A stretch of 60,482 bases of DNA from Bdellovibrionales bacterium. Lineage in GTDB: Bacteria; Bdellovibrionota; UBA1018; CAIMNF01. Within the stretch, counting starts at the first letter, position 1; every line of letters begins with the position of its first letter. The notes beneath the pieces were generated by a model that saw only the letters and a program-made list of their open reading frames with translations, was not told the origin of the DNA and did no database searches. This document shows positions 32,175-40,975 of this stretch, piece after piece. The stretch is taken from contig CANBTI010000008.1 in NCBI GenBank assembly GCA_947372355.1, forward strand, positions 1 to 60,482, in the 5' to 3' direction. Both the position numbers and the translations under genes were made by a program.

Positions 32175-32230
32175 TACTAATGTTTTTTAAATTTGGTTAA
32201 GTTTTTCATGAAAACTGCCGTTAAGTTGAC

Positions 32231-32677
32231 GTGGAGCAAATTAAATTTTTAGCCATCATTTGTTTAGGATTGGGTTTAAGCAGCAATGTATTTGCTGTGA
32301 ACCAATCTCCATGGCTATCACTGGATGAACCCATTCGCTCAGCAAACGTAAACAAAATTTGGCTTCATCGAAGCTCTAGTGCTCAAGGAGTAGAGTTTAT
32401 CATCAATGATGATCAATCCATTCCTAGTCAATTTAGATTAAAAACAATTTGTAAAAAAGTTGCTCGCCTTAAAAAATTAAATTCAAAATCATACAAAGAA
32501 AATAATTACTGTGGCTATTACATTTTAGAGAATAAAAAAGAAGAGTTTACCGTTGTGTATGAAGATTCCCTAAAAAAAATTCATAAAGTTGTTTTTATAC
32601 AAAAAATGAACGACCAGCTTTTTCAAGATATCCCTAAATTAATGGGTCAATTAAAAAAAGAAAAGGTTACTCTATGA
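32231..32677 (+). CDS. Small exported protein, first gene of an unknown operon
   Basis: 148 residues from a GTG start. A signal peptide covers residues 1-22 (FLAIICLGLGLSSNVFA). The mature protein is Lys-rich and basic with two Cys residues ~30 apart (ICKK and YCGYY) that may form a disulfide. It overlaps the next gene by four bases. Family not recognised. Confidence 0.7.
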   Translation: MEQIKFLAIICLGLGLSSNVFAVNQSPWLSLDEPIRSANVNKIWLHRSSSAQGVEFIINDDQSIPSQFRLKTICKKVARLKKLNSKSYKENNYCGYYILENKKEEFTVVYEDSLKKIHKVVFIQKMNDQLFQDIPKLMGQLKKEKVTL

Positions 32678-34974
32678 ATAACCTTATTCAATCAGTTTTA
32701 ATCTTATTACTTCTCATTCCACAAACCAGCTTTGCTCTTGATTGCCCTTATAATAAAACAGATATGGATTCACGAGGGCTGGTTGCCTCGTTGGCTAATT
32801 CTTTAAAAGCAGATCTCCAGGAATTGGAAAAAGATCGTGATTTATATTTAAAATGCACAGGCGTTCCAATGAACACTCCGAATGGTACAGCAACAGAAAT
32901 TATTGCAGGATTAAGCCAGCAGATGAATCCAAGAGTACATTCATTTGATTCATTAATGCTTGCCGGAAAAAACATTTCTTGTACTTCATCTTCAAGAGAT
33001 TTTTCTGATTTAGTTGAGTCCTACTATGATGATTTAAATTCAAAGCTCGGAAAAAACACTGCTGATCCATCACGCTTTGAACAAGTGATGCAGTTCTCAG
33101 GAGAAGCGGGAGAGCAAATCAACGATGTTTATCGTGGTTGTTATGGAAAAAGAGCCGTTTCTGATGATGCTTTTCAAACATGTATTAACCAAGGACTTTA
33201 TTCTGGAACAAACTACGATCCAACAAATGTAAATTCATTGGTAAATAGGGTTTGGATTAAAAACTGTTCAAGTGAAAAATCATTTGCAGATTCCGCAAAT
33301 ATTCAAAAACTTTTAAATCAACAAATTGTGGCTGATATGAAATTCCAAACCACTAATGCAGCCTTGCAGTTTTCGTTTGATGAGGTTTCAAAATTCTTAA
33401 ATCAAATTAGTGATCCAGGAACACAAGAAAAACTGAACAAATGTGGTTTGGGTAGCAGAATGTTACGCTTAAGCAATACATTGATCAGCACCACATTGAG
33501 TGCTGCCAGTATGCTTGGTTCCCCTTGGACTGGGCTAGCGGCGAGCTTGGTAACCACACCCATCACAAACTTAATCGGTGGAATCGGATCAGGAAAGAAA
33601 AAGATTAATGAATTAAACGCTGCACTTGATTCGTTAAATTTAAAACAAGATGATAAATTCGGTAATTATGTTTGTCAGCTTACCAAAGTTCAAGAATTAG
33701 CCTGCAAAACAAGATCGCTTCAAAGAGAAAAACCCAATGCATGCGTAAAAGCAGATAAGGGACAATCCTTCATCACTCAAGTATCTGCTACAGTAGATTC
33801 CCTGAATGCTTCTACCGGAATGACTCAATTTTATGATTCACTATTTAATAAAAAAATACCTTTTACCAATAGTGATCAATATTCGATGTACGATTTTCTA
33901 TATGGTAAGCAAGATCAATCACTAGTCAATTATTTGAATAAAAATGCAAAAAATAATTTTGATGTAAAGGATCAAGTTCAAAATCTACAGGCAATTAAAC
34001 CCGCATTAGATGATTTTAAAGATAAATACGATTCCTATATGACGAGTGGCGGAAGTTCGGCAGCTGTAAAATCAGCCAGAGATAAAGTGACTCAAGCCCT
34101 GAACGGTGCAACGGTTAGTACCTCTTCATCTTCTAGTTCCTATGGCGATAGTTATGGCGGTAATCAGCAACAAGGCAATGGAAACTATAACGGCAACAGT
34201 CAGCAACAGGGCAATGGAAACTATAACGGCGGCAATCAGCAGCAAGGCTATGGAAACTATTCTTCCGGAGGTTCACCTAGCACTAAATCTGGCGCGGTTA
34301 ATATAGACCAAGTTTTTACGAGTTACTTTGATTACCTTTCGGTAGACCCATCACTCAGTGATGCTGAAAAAACACTTTATAAAATAGCCTCAATCAGAAT
34401 GGTGGATCAGAAGGCTTCCATTCAAAATATTTCTTCAGAACCAAAACAAGTAGATTACGATGTATTAACTGACCGATATAAAAATTTGGATCTCATTTTT
34501 AATGCCTTTAATGATCAATCAGGTAAGGGATACATTCGTAATGAAATCAATAATCGCCAAATTGATCAAAGATTAAATGATATAAAATATGTAAAAGACA
34601 TGTTTAGCAAAGGGCCCGTGGTAATTAACGAAGAATTCTACGTTCGTAATCTATACCCTTTGGTTAGAGATTGTTTACTTGGGTACCAATTAAACTTGAA
34701 TCAGAGCGAAGGAACAACAACTCTAGATAATAATTATAAAAAAATGTGTGGTTTCTTATCCAACTGCAAAGAAGGTAACAATACAATAGGATTGCCATTT
34801 GAGTTGAATTCTCCAGACCAAGTGTTTTCAACTAAAGACGGCAAGAAATTCCAACCCGTTTGCCAGATGCTTCAAAACTATCAATTGATTAGCTCTTTAA
34901 TCCGATCTGAATTGACCAACAATGCATCCGTATGTGGTAAAAAAATTACGGATCCAGGATTTTTTAATCCATGA
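32674..34974 (+). CDS. Large exported helical protein with a Gln/Gly/Asn repeat
   Basis: 766 residues. A signal peptide ends near SFALDC (residue ~22). Long helical stretches follow, with at least ten Cys spread along the chain. A low-complexity segment at ~480-535 (Ser run, then three 12-residue repeats rich in Gln, Gly, Asn and Tyr) separates the N-terminal ~480 residues from a C-terminal ~220-residue domain. A hydrophobic stretch near 268-300 (LISTTLSAASMLGSPW...) could insert into a membrane. No family recognised. Middle gene of three with four-base overlaps on both sides, so all are probably made in fixed ratio and exported. Confidence 0.75.
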   Translation: MNNLIQSVLILLLLIPQTSFALDCPYNKTDMDSRGLVASLANSLKADLQELEKDRDLYLKCTGVPMNTPNGTATEIIAGLSQQMNPRVHSFDSLMLAGKNISCTSSSRDFSDLVESYYDDLNSKLGKNTADPSRFEQVMQFSGEAGEQINDVYRGCYGKRAVSDDAFQTCINQGLYSGTNYDPTNVNSLVNRVWIKNCSSEKSFADSANIQKLLNQQIVADMKFQTTNAALQFSFDEVSKFLNQISDPGTQEKLNKCGLGSRMLRLSNTLISTTLSAASMLGSPWTGLAASLVTTPITNLIGGIGSGKKKINELNAALDSLNLKQDDKFGNYVCQLTKVQELACKTRSLQREKPNACVKADKGQSFITQVSATVDSLNASTGMTQFYDSLFNKKIPFTNSDQYSMYDFLYGKQDQSLVNYLNKNAKNNFDVKDQVQNLQAIKPALDDFKDKYDSYMTSGGSSAAVKSARDKVTQALNGATVSTSSSSSSYGDSYGGNQQQGNGNYNGNSQQQGNGNYNGGNQQQGYGNYSSGGSPSTKSGAVNIDQVFTSYFDYLSVDPSLSDAEKTLYKIASIRMVDQKASIQNISSEPKQVDYDVLTDRYKNLDLIFNAFNDQSGKGYIRNEINNRQIDQRLNDIKYVKDMFSKGPVVINEEFYVRNLYPLVRDCLLGYQLNLNQSEGTTTLDNNYKKMCGFLSNCKEGNNTIGLPFELNSPDQVFSTKDGKKFQPVCQMLQNYQLISSLIRSELTNNASVCGKKITDPGFFNP
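34156..34263 (+). repeat. Three 36-base tandem repeats
   Basis: Units 34156-34191, 34192-34227 and 34228-34263 encode three copies of a 12-residue unit (Gly-Gly/Asn-Asn/Ser-Gln-Gln-Gln-Gly-Asn/Tyr-Gly-Asn-Tyr-Asn/Ser). The copies are nearly identical at DNA level, so recent expansion or copy-number variation is likely. Confidence 0.85.
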
Positions 34975-35507
34975 TCAGCAGAAATTTCAAGATTTTCATC
35001 ATTTCGATTTTAGCTCTAACCATAGGATTTAAATCTGTATTGACTGGCGTTGATCATTACAAAATTCAGAAATTAACTGCTGCAATTAATAATCACCAAA
35101 TTTGCAACGGAGAATCGAACATCATTCTGTGTTCTCACGATCATTTTTTAACCACGATCAATCACTCTTTTAATCCATTAATGGGACAAGAGTTTTTAGC
35201 AAACATTTTAAAAAAGGAACTAGAAATCTCTCCAAAGCGAGGAAGATTCTTAAGAGATCAATATTTCATTTTTACTGCCGATTTTTATATTAACTCATTA
35301 AGACAAAAATCAATGGTTGGATTTTTACCATTCATTCATCGTCACAACATCGATGTACATGTGGCGAGTGCGTTTTTAAAAACCATGACTGAACATTCAA
35401 ATAGAAGAGAAGTAGAGAGAACTATTGCGAGTGAATCCATTTTGCAGGAAGTATCAAACTTCAATAGTGCCGAACAAGAGTTGACTCGTATTTTGGGAAC
35501 TTTTTAA
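34971..35507 (+). CDS. Membrane-anchored protein of the unknown exported operon
   Basis: 178 residues with one N-terminal hydrophobic helix (residues ~7-25) that could be a signal anchor. The rest is soluble, with two Cys (QICNG and ILCSH) and several His. It overlaps the upstream 766-residue gene by four bases and the convergent kinase gene by four bases. No family recognised. Confidence 0.7.
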   Translation: MISRNFKIFIISILALTIGFKSVLTGVDHYKIQKLTAAINNHQICNGESNIILCSHDHFLTTINHSFNPLMGQEFLANILKKELEISPKRGRFLRDQYFIFTADFYINSLRQKSMVGFLPFIHRHNIDVHVASAFLKTMTEHSNRREVERTIASESILQEVSNFNSAEQELTRILGTF

Positions 35508-37177
35508 GCCCTAAAAACGAAGTATCCACCCAAAACTAAAAAAATCGTTCCGAATGTTGAAGCCTCTCCCAAATCAAATGGCATATTAAAAGTATGCCCT
35601 GTGCCTGAATGAATAATGATCGCACCCGTAAACATACAAGCCATTGCCAACAAAGAACGTGAAATTCGTTTTGATCCCAGATCAATTTGGCGTGCGATTT
35701 TTGCACTATCTGGTGATTTAATTTCAATCGCGTAATCATTGCGTGCAAGTTTACGTAGGCCCCACCGAATGTTACGGGGTAAAACCTCAAGAAGTGAAAA
35801 CACCTCTCGAGATACCTTGAACATCTCTTTGGTTAATCTTTGAGTAGAAGTTTGAACCGATACGATATCTTTAATGAGTGTTTCACCTAAAGTAATCATA
35901 TCAAATTTAGGATCCAGTAATCTTCCCATCCCCTCCATCGTTACAATGGCACGAAATACGAGCATCCAATCCCCCGGAACACGAATCTGGTATTTTGCTG
36001 CAACTTTGGTTGCTTCAATTAACACGCGTCCTGTATTTACTTCTTCTAAACTGAGGCCAAGGTAAGGAGATAAAACGTTTCTCACTTCTCTTTGAAACGA
36101 ATCAAACTCGATTGAGGTATCTGCAGATCCAAGTTCTGCGTAGGTGTAGCATAATGTTTCGTAATCTTCTTGAATGAGGGCCCACACCATTACGGCCAAT
36201 TGATCTCTCGATTTATCCGATAGTTTTCCTACAATCCCGAAATCAATGATCCCCAATCGGCTACCCGGCATTAAAAATAAATTTCCACCATGAAGATCAC
36301 CGTGGAAAAAACCAAACTTTAAAACGGAGTATAAAAATCCACGTGCTCCAATTTCAGCAACTTTTTGTAAATCTAGCCCTGATTTTAAAACCGCTTCTTT
36401 ATCGTTAAGCTTAATTCCTTCAACTTTCTCTAACACCAAAACCTTGTGTGTACTGAGTTCGCGATAAACTTTTGGAATATAGATCTCTTCAATGAAGGAA
36501 AGATTCTTTTTAATTTTTTGGCTATTGTTGGCTTCAATTTTGTAATCGAGTTCAAATTGTAAGGATTTTAAAAACTCTTCTACAAACACTTTTGGATTGA
36601 GAACCCGTAATTCTGGAAAATAGCGTTCCATCAAATCAGCGATAAAACTTAAAAGCTGAATGTCGGTATCAATGATTTTTTGAATGTTAGGGCGCTGTAC
36701 TTTCACTACTACTTCTTCATTGTTTTTAGTTCGAGCGTAGTGAACTTGCCCAATACTCGCCGCTGCGAGCGGTTCCTTTTTGAACTCTAAAAAAACATCA
36801 GAAAGTTTACAATTAAGTTCTGATTCTACAATTCCTCGGATGATTTCAAAATCAATGGCCGGAACGTCATCTTGAAGTTTAATCAACTCTTCAACTACAT
36901 AATCAGGAACCAAATCCGGACGCATGGAAAGAACCTGGCCAAGCTTTACAAAGGTTGGGCCTAACTCTTCAAAAGATTCACGCAATCGAACGCCGAGATT
37001 TTTTCCCTCTCCAACGTCAGTCCATTTTAATAAACGACGGGGAAGATAACTTCCTAACCCTAGGCGATCAATCACATCACCAAAACCATGGCGTGATAGC
37101 ACGGTAACGATTTGTCTTAATCGCCCTGCACTCTTTACTGCTCTTGTGAACTGAATCCCGCGTCTAACGATTCCCAT
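35504..37177 (-). CDS. ubiB: ABC1/AarF/UbiB-family protein kinase-like ATPase
   Basis: 557 residues. Family motifs: FVKLGQVLSMRPDLVP (KxGQ) near residue 75, AAASIGQVH (A-rich loop), VKVQRP (ATP Lys), FFHGDLHGGNLF and IIDFG (DFG). Two C-terminal hydrophobic helices anchor it to the membrane. Known role of UbiB/AarF: needed for ubiquinone biosynthesis or lipid transfer; here the quinone type is unknown. It runs ahead of nothing in its direction and abuts rnr upstream by four bases. Confidence 0.85.
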   Translation of the reverse strand: MGIVRRGIQFTRAVKSAGRLRQIVTVLSRHGFGDVIDRLGLGSYLPRRLLKWTDVGEGKNLGVRLRESFEELGPTFVKLGQVLSMRPDLVPDYVVEELIKLQDDVPAIDFEIIRGIVESELNCKLSDVFLEFKKEPLAAASIGQVHYARTKNNEEVVVKVQRPNIQKIIDTDIQLLSFIADLMERYFPELRVLNPKVFVEEFLKSLQFELDYKIEANNSQKIKKNLSFIEEIYIPKVYRELSTHKVLVLEKVEGIKLNDKEAVLKSGLDLQKVAEIGARGFLYSVLKFGFFHGDLHGGNLFLMPGSRLGIIDFGIVGKLSDKSRDQLAVMVWALIQEDYETLCYTYAELGSADTSIEFDSFQREVRNVLSPYLGLSLEEVNTGRVLIEATKVAAKYQIRVPGDWMLVFRAIVTMEGMGRLLDPKFDMITLGETLIKDIVSVQTSTQRLTKEMFKVSREVFSLLEVLPRNIRWGLRKLARNDYAIEIKSPDSAKIARQIDLGSKRISRSLLAMACMFTGAIIIHSGTGHTFNMPFDLGEASTFGTIFLVLGGYFVFRA

Positions 37178-37181
37178 AATT

Positions 37182-39578
37182 TTATTTTATTAACTCAAAT
37201 TCCACTTGTCTTGCATCCATATCCACTCGAGACACCAACACTCTGACCGGATCCCCGATTTGGAAAGTTCTTTTCGTTTTACGACCAGCCATCACCATGC
37301 GCTCTTCGTTAAATTGATAGATATCATCACCAATTTTATCTACCGGTAACATACCCTCACAATAAGGATGCCATAGTTGAACAAAAATACCCTTTTCGTT
37401 CATTCCATTCACCTTGCCATCAAACTCTTCACCTAAATGTTTAGCCATGAGGCGAACTTGTTTAAATCTAATCGCTTCACGCTCTGCTTCCGTTGCAACC
37501 CTCTCGCGGTAGCTGCAATGCTCGGCCTGCTTATCTAACTTTTCTTGTTCATCTTCGGTCATCTCTTCACCATGAAGAGTGGCTCTCAGCAAACGATGGG
37601 CGATTAAATCCGGATAACGACGGATCGGAGAAGTAAAATGTGTGTATCCTTCCGAAGCCAAACCATAATGCTCTCCATGAGAACCACTATAAATGGCTTG
37701 TCTCATAGAACGGAGTAGCGAAGTTGCAATGATTGGTTCCGCTGGATTATTTTTAAGTGTTTTTAAGAATGCAGATAAATCCTTAGGACGAGGCGTTCCA
37801 CCCTTATCCGCAAAATTAACTCCTAACGACCGCGCTAATTTTTTAAATCTTTCAATTGCTTCAGGAGAAGGTTCTTCATGCACACGAAAAATAAAATTAC
37901 GCTTACGCTCGAGCATCCATTCAGCCACTGATTCATTTGCACGAATCATGAACTCTTCAATCAAACGATGGGCATCACCCCGTTCACGAACCACGATATC
38001 GCTTGGATCGCCGGTTTGCTCATCTAAGATGATTTCCGCTTCAGGAAATTCAAAATCAATGGATCCACGTTCATGGCGCTGAGCTTTCAACATCCGATAA
38101 AGAGCGAACATATCTCCGTGCTTTGGATCATTTTTTTCCGCTTCAATTTCGTTATAAGTCGCTCTACGACGAGATTCAATGATCGCATCATAAATTTGAA
38201 TATTACTCTTCTCACCCTCAGGTGAATAATCCATGGAACAAGCCATCGACATACGAGGAACATTTGGTTTTAAGCTACAAAGATCTTCAGATAAGGCTCT
38301 TGGCAACATGTGAAATGCACGCTCAGGAAAGTAAACGCTGGTTGCTCTTTCATATGCTTCATCATCTAGCGCCGTTCCTTCTTTTACATAATGAGAAACA
38401 TCCGCAATCGCTACCCAGAGGCGATATCCCTTAGCTCCTAGGTTTTCTACAAATACCGCATCATCGAAATCTCGAGCGCGCTCACCATCAATCGTCATGA
38501 GTGGGAGATGACGAAGATCAGTGCGTCCAACCTCATCTTTTCCTGGAACTTCCAATTTGAAACTTTCTGCTTGTTTCACCGCTTCGGCCGAATGATGTTC
38601 TTTTAGATTAAATTCACCCACCACCATTTGAATATCGTAACTAGGTGGAAGGGTAGCTCCAATCACTTCTAAAATTTGCGCGGAAGCGATTCCCATACCA
38701 TTTTCACCGAAAGTGAGCTCAGCCTTTACCCAATCACCCTCTTTTACGTTTGCAGGAAGGAGGGGTACATAAATTTCTTCTTTGGCGCGTTTGCGTTCGT
38801 AAACTAAAAACCCTGCGCGAACCTTGGTTTTCTTTTCTGCGCGATGATCAATCGAGATTTTTCCAAAAATATGCTTAAAACGATGTTCTAAAACTTTTAG
38901 ATCTTCAATTTCACCATTCTGACTAACAAATACCTCTACACGGTCTCCATGAAATAATTGTTCTGTATAATTATAGGGAACAAATAAATCTTCTAAGTCA
39001 GAGCGATCGAAAATAAGAAAAGCTGAACCTTTTTTATTTTTATCAATTCTTCCTTTTAAACTAATCCATGATGATGAAGAGGAACGTTGAGCAGATCCAT
39101 GTCCGCGTTCGGAACGATGTTCGGAGCGTGTCCATTTTTCAGAACCACCGCCTGATCTTCCACCAGATCTTCCACCACCTCGACCGGAAGAAGATCTTCC
39201 ACCGCGTTCAGAACCACCTCGAGAAAATCCACCCGCGCTGCGACCACTGCCCTCAGCACTACCTCGGAAACTTCCACCGCCACTACCACCACCTCTACCG
39301 GCATCACTTCTCCCACCACCGGAACGGCCGCCTCTGCCTCCGCGCTCACTTCCGCCTCGGCTGCTTCCACCGCTTCCACTTCTACCGCCACGATCGTTAC
39401 CACGATTTTTTTTACCCTCGCGGTGATATCCGGGGGCGCCATCTGAAGAGGGGCTTGCTTTAGACCTAAATGAACCTTGAGTGTCTTTTTGATCAGAATC
39501 TTTCTTCTCGTTCTTTGGCGCATCACCGGTTCCAATTTTGTGCGCTTTTCCAGAACGGTCATAAAAGATTTTTGTCAT
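37182..39578 (-). CDS. rnr: Ribonuclease R with an RGG-rich N-terminal extension
   Basis: 798 residues. From residue ~165 the order is standard: cold-shock domains (~165-330), RNB exonuclease domain with ERARDFDDAV carrying the metal-binding Asp, and an S1 domain near the C-terminus (DGKVNGMNEKGIFVQL). It degrades structured RNA 3'-5'. Residues ~40-160 are an unusual disordered region made almost only of Arg, Gly and Ser (many RGG, GGS and GRSGG units). It replaces the normal N-terminal helix-turn-helix. Divergent from pyrD with 32 bases between. Confidence 0.9.
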   Translation of the reverse strand: MTKIFYDRSGKAHKIGTGDAPKNEKKDSDQKDTQGSFRSKASPSSDGAPGYHREGKKNRGNDRGGRSGSGGSSRGGSERGGRGGRSGGGRSDAGRGGGSGGGSFRGSAEGSGRSAGGFSRGGSERGGRSSSGRGGGRSGGRSGGGSEKWTRSEHRSERGHGSAQRSSSSSWISLKGRIDKNKKGSAFLIFDRSDLEDLFVPYNYTEQLFHGDRVEVFVSQNGEIEDLKVLEHRFKHIFGKISIDHRAEKKTKVRAGFLVYERKRAKEEIYVPLLPANVKEGDWVKAELTFGENGMGIASAQILEVIGATLPPSYDIQMVVGEFNLKEHHSAEAVKQAESFKLEVPGKDEVGRTDLRHLPLMTIDGERARDFDDAVFVENLGAKGYRLWVAIADVSHYVKEGTALDDEAYERATSVYFPERAFHMLPRALSEDLCSLKPNVPRMSMACSMDYSPEGEKSNIQIYDAIIESRRRATYNEIEAEKNDPKHGDMFALYRMLKAQRHERGSIDFEFPEAEIILDEQTGDPSDIVVRERGDAHRLIEEFMIRANESVAEWMLERKRNFIFRVHEEPSPEAIERFKKLARSLGVNFADKGGTPRPKDLSAFLKTLKNNPAEPIIATSLLRSMRQAIYSGSHGEHYGLASEGYTHFTSPIRRYPDLIAHRLLRATLHGEEMTEDEQEKLDKQAEHCSYRERVATEAEREAIRFKQVRLMAKHLGEEFDGKVNGMNEKGIFVQLWHPYCEGMLPVDKIGDDIYQFNEERMVMAGRKTKRTFQIGDPVRVLVSRVDMDARQVEFELIK

Positions 39579-39610
39579 GTAATTAGTCTAACATTGTATT
39601 ATAAAAGCGC

Positions 39611-40567
39611 ATGTGGTTTCTGATTCGTTCCATTCTATTTCTACTTCCTGCTGAGCTGACTCATCAGCTTTCCCATCCATTCATGCGCATCATCGCCCCA
39701 TTCCTCACTCCGGTAAGTGGAAGCGCAAAGGCAAAAGTCGGACTAGCGGCTGGTTTTGATAAAAATGCAGAAATTTTAACTCTACTTCCTAAATTTGGGT
39801 TCGGATTTGCAGAAATCGGAACGGTGACACCAAAACCGCAGGGTGGAAACGACAAACCCCGTTTATTTCGTGATCCCAAAAGGAACGCACTCTTTAATCG
39901 CATGGGATTTAACAATTTGGGTTCTGGAATTATTTCTGAGCGAGTAAGGCGAGCTAAAAAATTACTCCCACCAGATTTTTTGGTGGGTGTGAACCTTGGA
40001 AAGAACAAAATCACACCCGATACTGAAGCAGCTTCTGATTACGCTAAAGTTGCTGAAAGTTTTATCGATTGTGCCGATTATTTCGTGATCAATGTGAGTT
40101 CTCCGAATACTCCGGGCCTCAGATCACTTCAAAAACCTGAATTTTTAATCCCCATTGTCCGCGCAGTTCAGGAAAAAATACAAAAAGGGGCTCGTTCTAT
40201 CCCTCTCTATGTAAAATTGGCTCCAGAATTGGATGAATCAAGCCTTCAAGAGATTGTTTTAGCCCTTGAGGGGGAAAATATTGCCGGTTTGGTGCTCACC
40301 AATACTCAAAGTGGCATCTATATATATAGAGGAAAAGAATATTCGGGGGGCTATAGTGGTTCACCGCTCACCGAAATTGCACTCCAAAGATTAAAAGAAG
40401 CTAGAAAATTAACCTCTCTCCCGATCATGAGCGTGGGTGGAATTATGACAGTTAGGGATGCTGCTGATCGATTCAATGCTGGAGCTACTCAAATCCAGAT
40501 CTATTCTGGATGGATTTATGGCGGTCCATTCTTTATACGCAAACTGGTTCGATCTCTATCCAAATAG
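39611..40567 (+). CDS. pyrD: Dihydroorotate dehydrogenase, class 2 (quinone)
   Basis: 318 residues; oxidises dihydroorotate to orotate in pyrimidine synthesis with electrons to the membrane quinone pool. An N-terminal helix (MWFLIRSILFLLP) and a second helix provide the quinone-side membrane contact of class 2. Motifs: GLAAGFDKNAE, GFAEIGTVTPKPQ, FNRMGFNN, catalytic Ser in NVSSPNTPGLR and SVGGIMT. Slightly shorter than the E. coli protein. Confidence 0.94.
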   Translation: MWFLIRSILFLLPAELTHQLSHPFMRIIAPFLTPVSGSAKAKVGLAAGFDKNAEILTLLPKFGFGFAEIGTVTPKPQGGNDKPRLFRDPKRNALFNRMGFNNLGSGIISERVRRAKKLLPPDFLVGVNLGKNKITPDTEAASDYAKVAESFIDCADYFVINVSSPNTPGLRSLQKPEFLIPIVRAVQEKIQKGARSIPLYVKLAPELDESSLQEIVLALEGENIAGLVLTNTQSGIYIYRGKEYSGGYSGSPLTEIALQRLKEARKLTSLPIMSVGGIMTVRDAADRFNAGATQIQIYSGWIYGGPFFIRKLVRSLSK

Positions 40568-40601
40568 CTATAAAATAGGCATTTTTTGCCGGAAAATAGT
40601 C

Positions 40602-40636
40602 AAAAAAAAAGCCCCGAACTTGCGTTCGAGGCTTTT
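40602..40636 (-). terminator. Strong intrinsic terminator for the minus-strand lysine-rich gene
   Basis: In the minus-strand RNA, GCCTCGAAC pairs with GTTCGGGGC (one G-U) around a GCAA loop, extended by AAAA/UUUU and followed by nine U. In the plus direction the stem has a mismatch and no long T-run, so it belongs to the minus strand. Confidence 0.75.
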
Positions 40637-40657
40637 GCAATTATTTGCTAGATCAAT

Positions 40658-40729
40658 CTATTTTTTAGATTTTTTCTTAGCAGTTTTTTTCTTAGCAACT
40701 TTTTTCTTTGCTGTTTTTTTCTTAGCCAT
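40658..40729 (-). CDS. 23-residue lysine-rich histone-tail-like protein
   Basis: A short minus-strand gene with a strong ribosome-binding site (GGAGG eight bases before the ATG) and a dedicated terminator. The product is four tandem repeats of Ala-Lys-Lys-Lys-Thr/Val/Ser-type units ending in a Lys pair, 14 Lys in all. Such AKKK/PAKK tails occur in bacterial histone-H1-like and Lys-rich nucleoid proteins, so nucleic-acid binding is likely (inference). It contains no acidic, aromatic or Cys residue. The region 40730-40870 beyond it, about 140 bases of A/T-rich sequence, holds its presumed promoter, but I cannot place one convincingly. Confidence 0.65.
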   Translation of the reverse strand: MAKKKTAKKKVAKKKTAKKKSKK

Positions 40730-40870
40730 TTTGTGTTCCTCCATTGTGTCAATTTTAGTTTAGTATTACTGACAATTTTGATGTTACAGCGCTTCTAGAG
40801 AAGATCAAGCATTTATTTTCAATTATTTTCACTTTTTATTATTTTTTTTCATTTTCATTAAAAAAAAAAC

Positions 40871-40898
40871 TAAAGTCCGCGCGGACACATGCCGATCT
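40871..40898 (+). promoter_or_regulatory. Sigma-28-like flagellin promoter with an embedded palindrome
   Basis: TAAAGTCC, 12 bases, GCCGATCT. Within it, 40875-40886 is the perfect palindrome GTCCGCGCGGAC, a GC island in AT-rich DNA lying between the two promoter elements. Confidence 0.65.
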
Positions 40899-40975
40899 GT
40901 ATGATGTAGACCCAAAATGATCATGGATTGATCAAAAAAACTTGGGATTAGAAGTTAACCTTCATGGAGGAAGGT

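Noticed and set aside
34106-34306. A 66-codon frame with repeated Ala-Met-Glu-Thr units
   Set aside because: It is an alternate-frame reading of the 36-base repeats of the 766-residue protein.
39056-39562. A 168-codon frame on the minus strand over the 5' part of RNase R, rich in Val and Glu/Ala
   Set aside because: It is a shadow of the Gly/Arg/Ser codons of rnr in another frame; no start signal and composition follows the rnr repeat.
40458-40763. A 101-codon plus-strand frame across the pyrD end, terminator and lysine-rich gene
   Set aside because: Its Phe/Leu-rich end is the antisense of Lys codons, and it crosses a minus-strand terminator; no ribosome-binding site.
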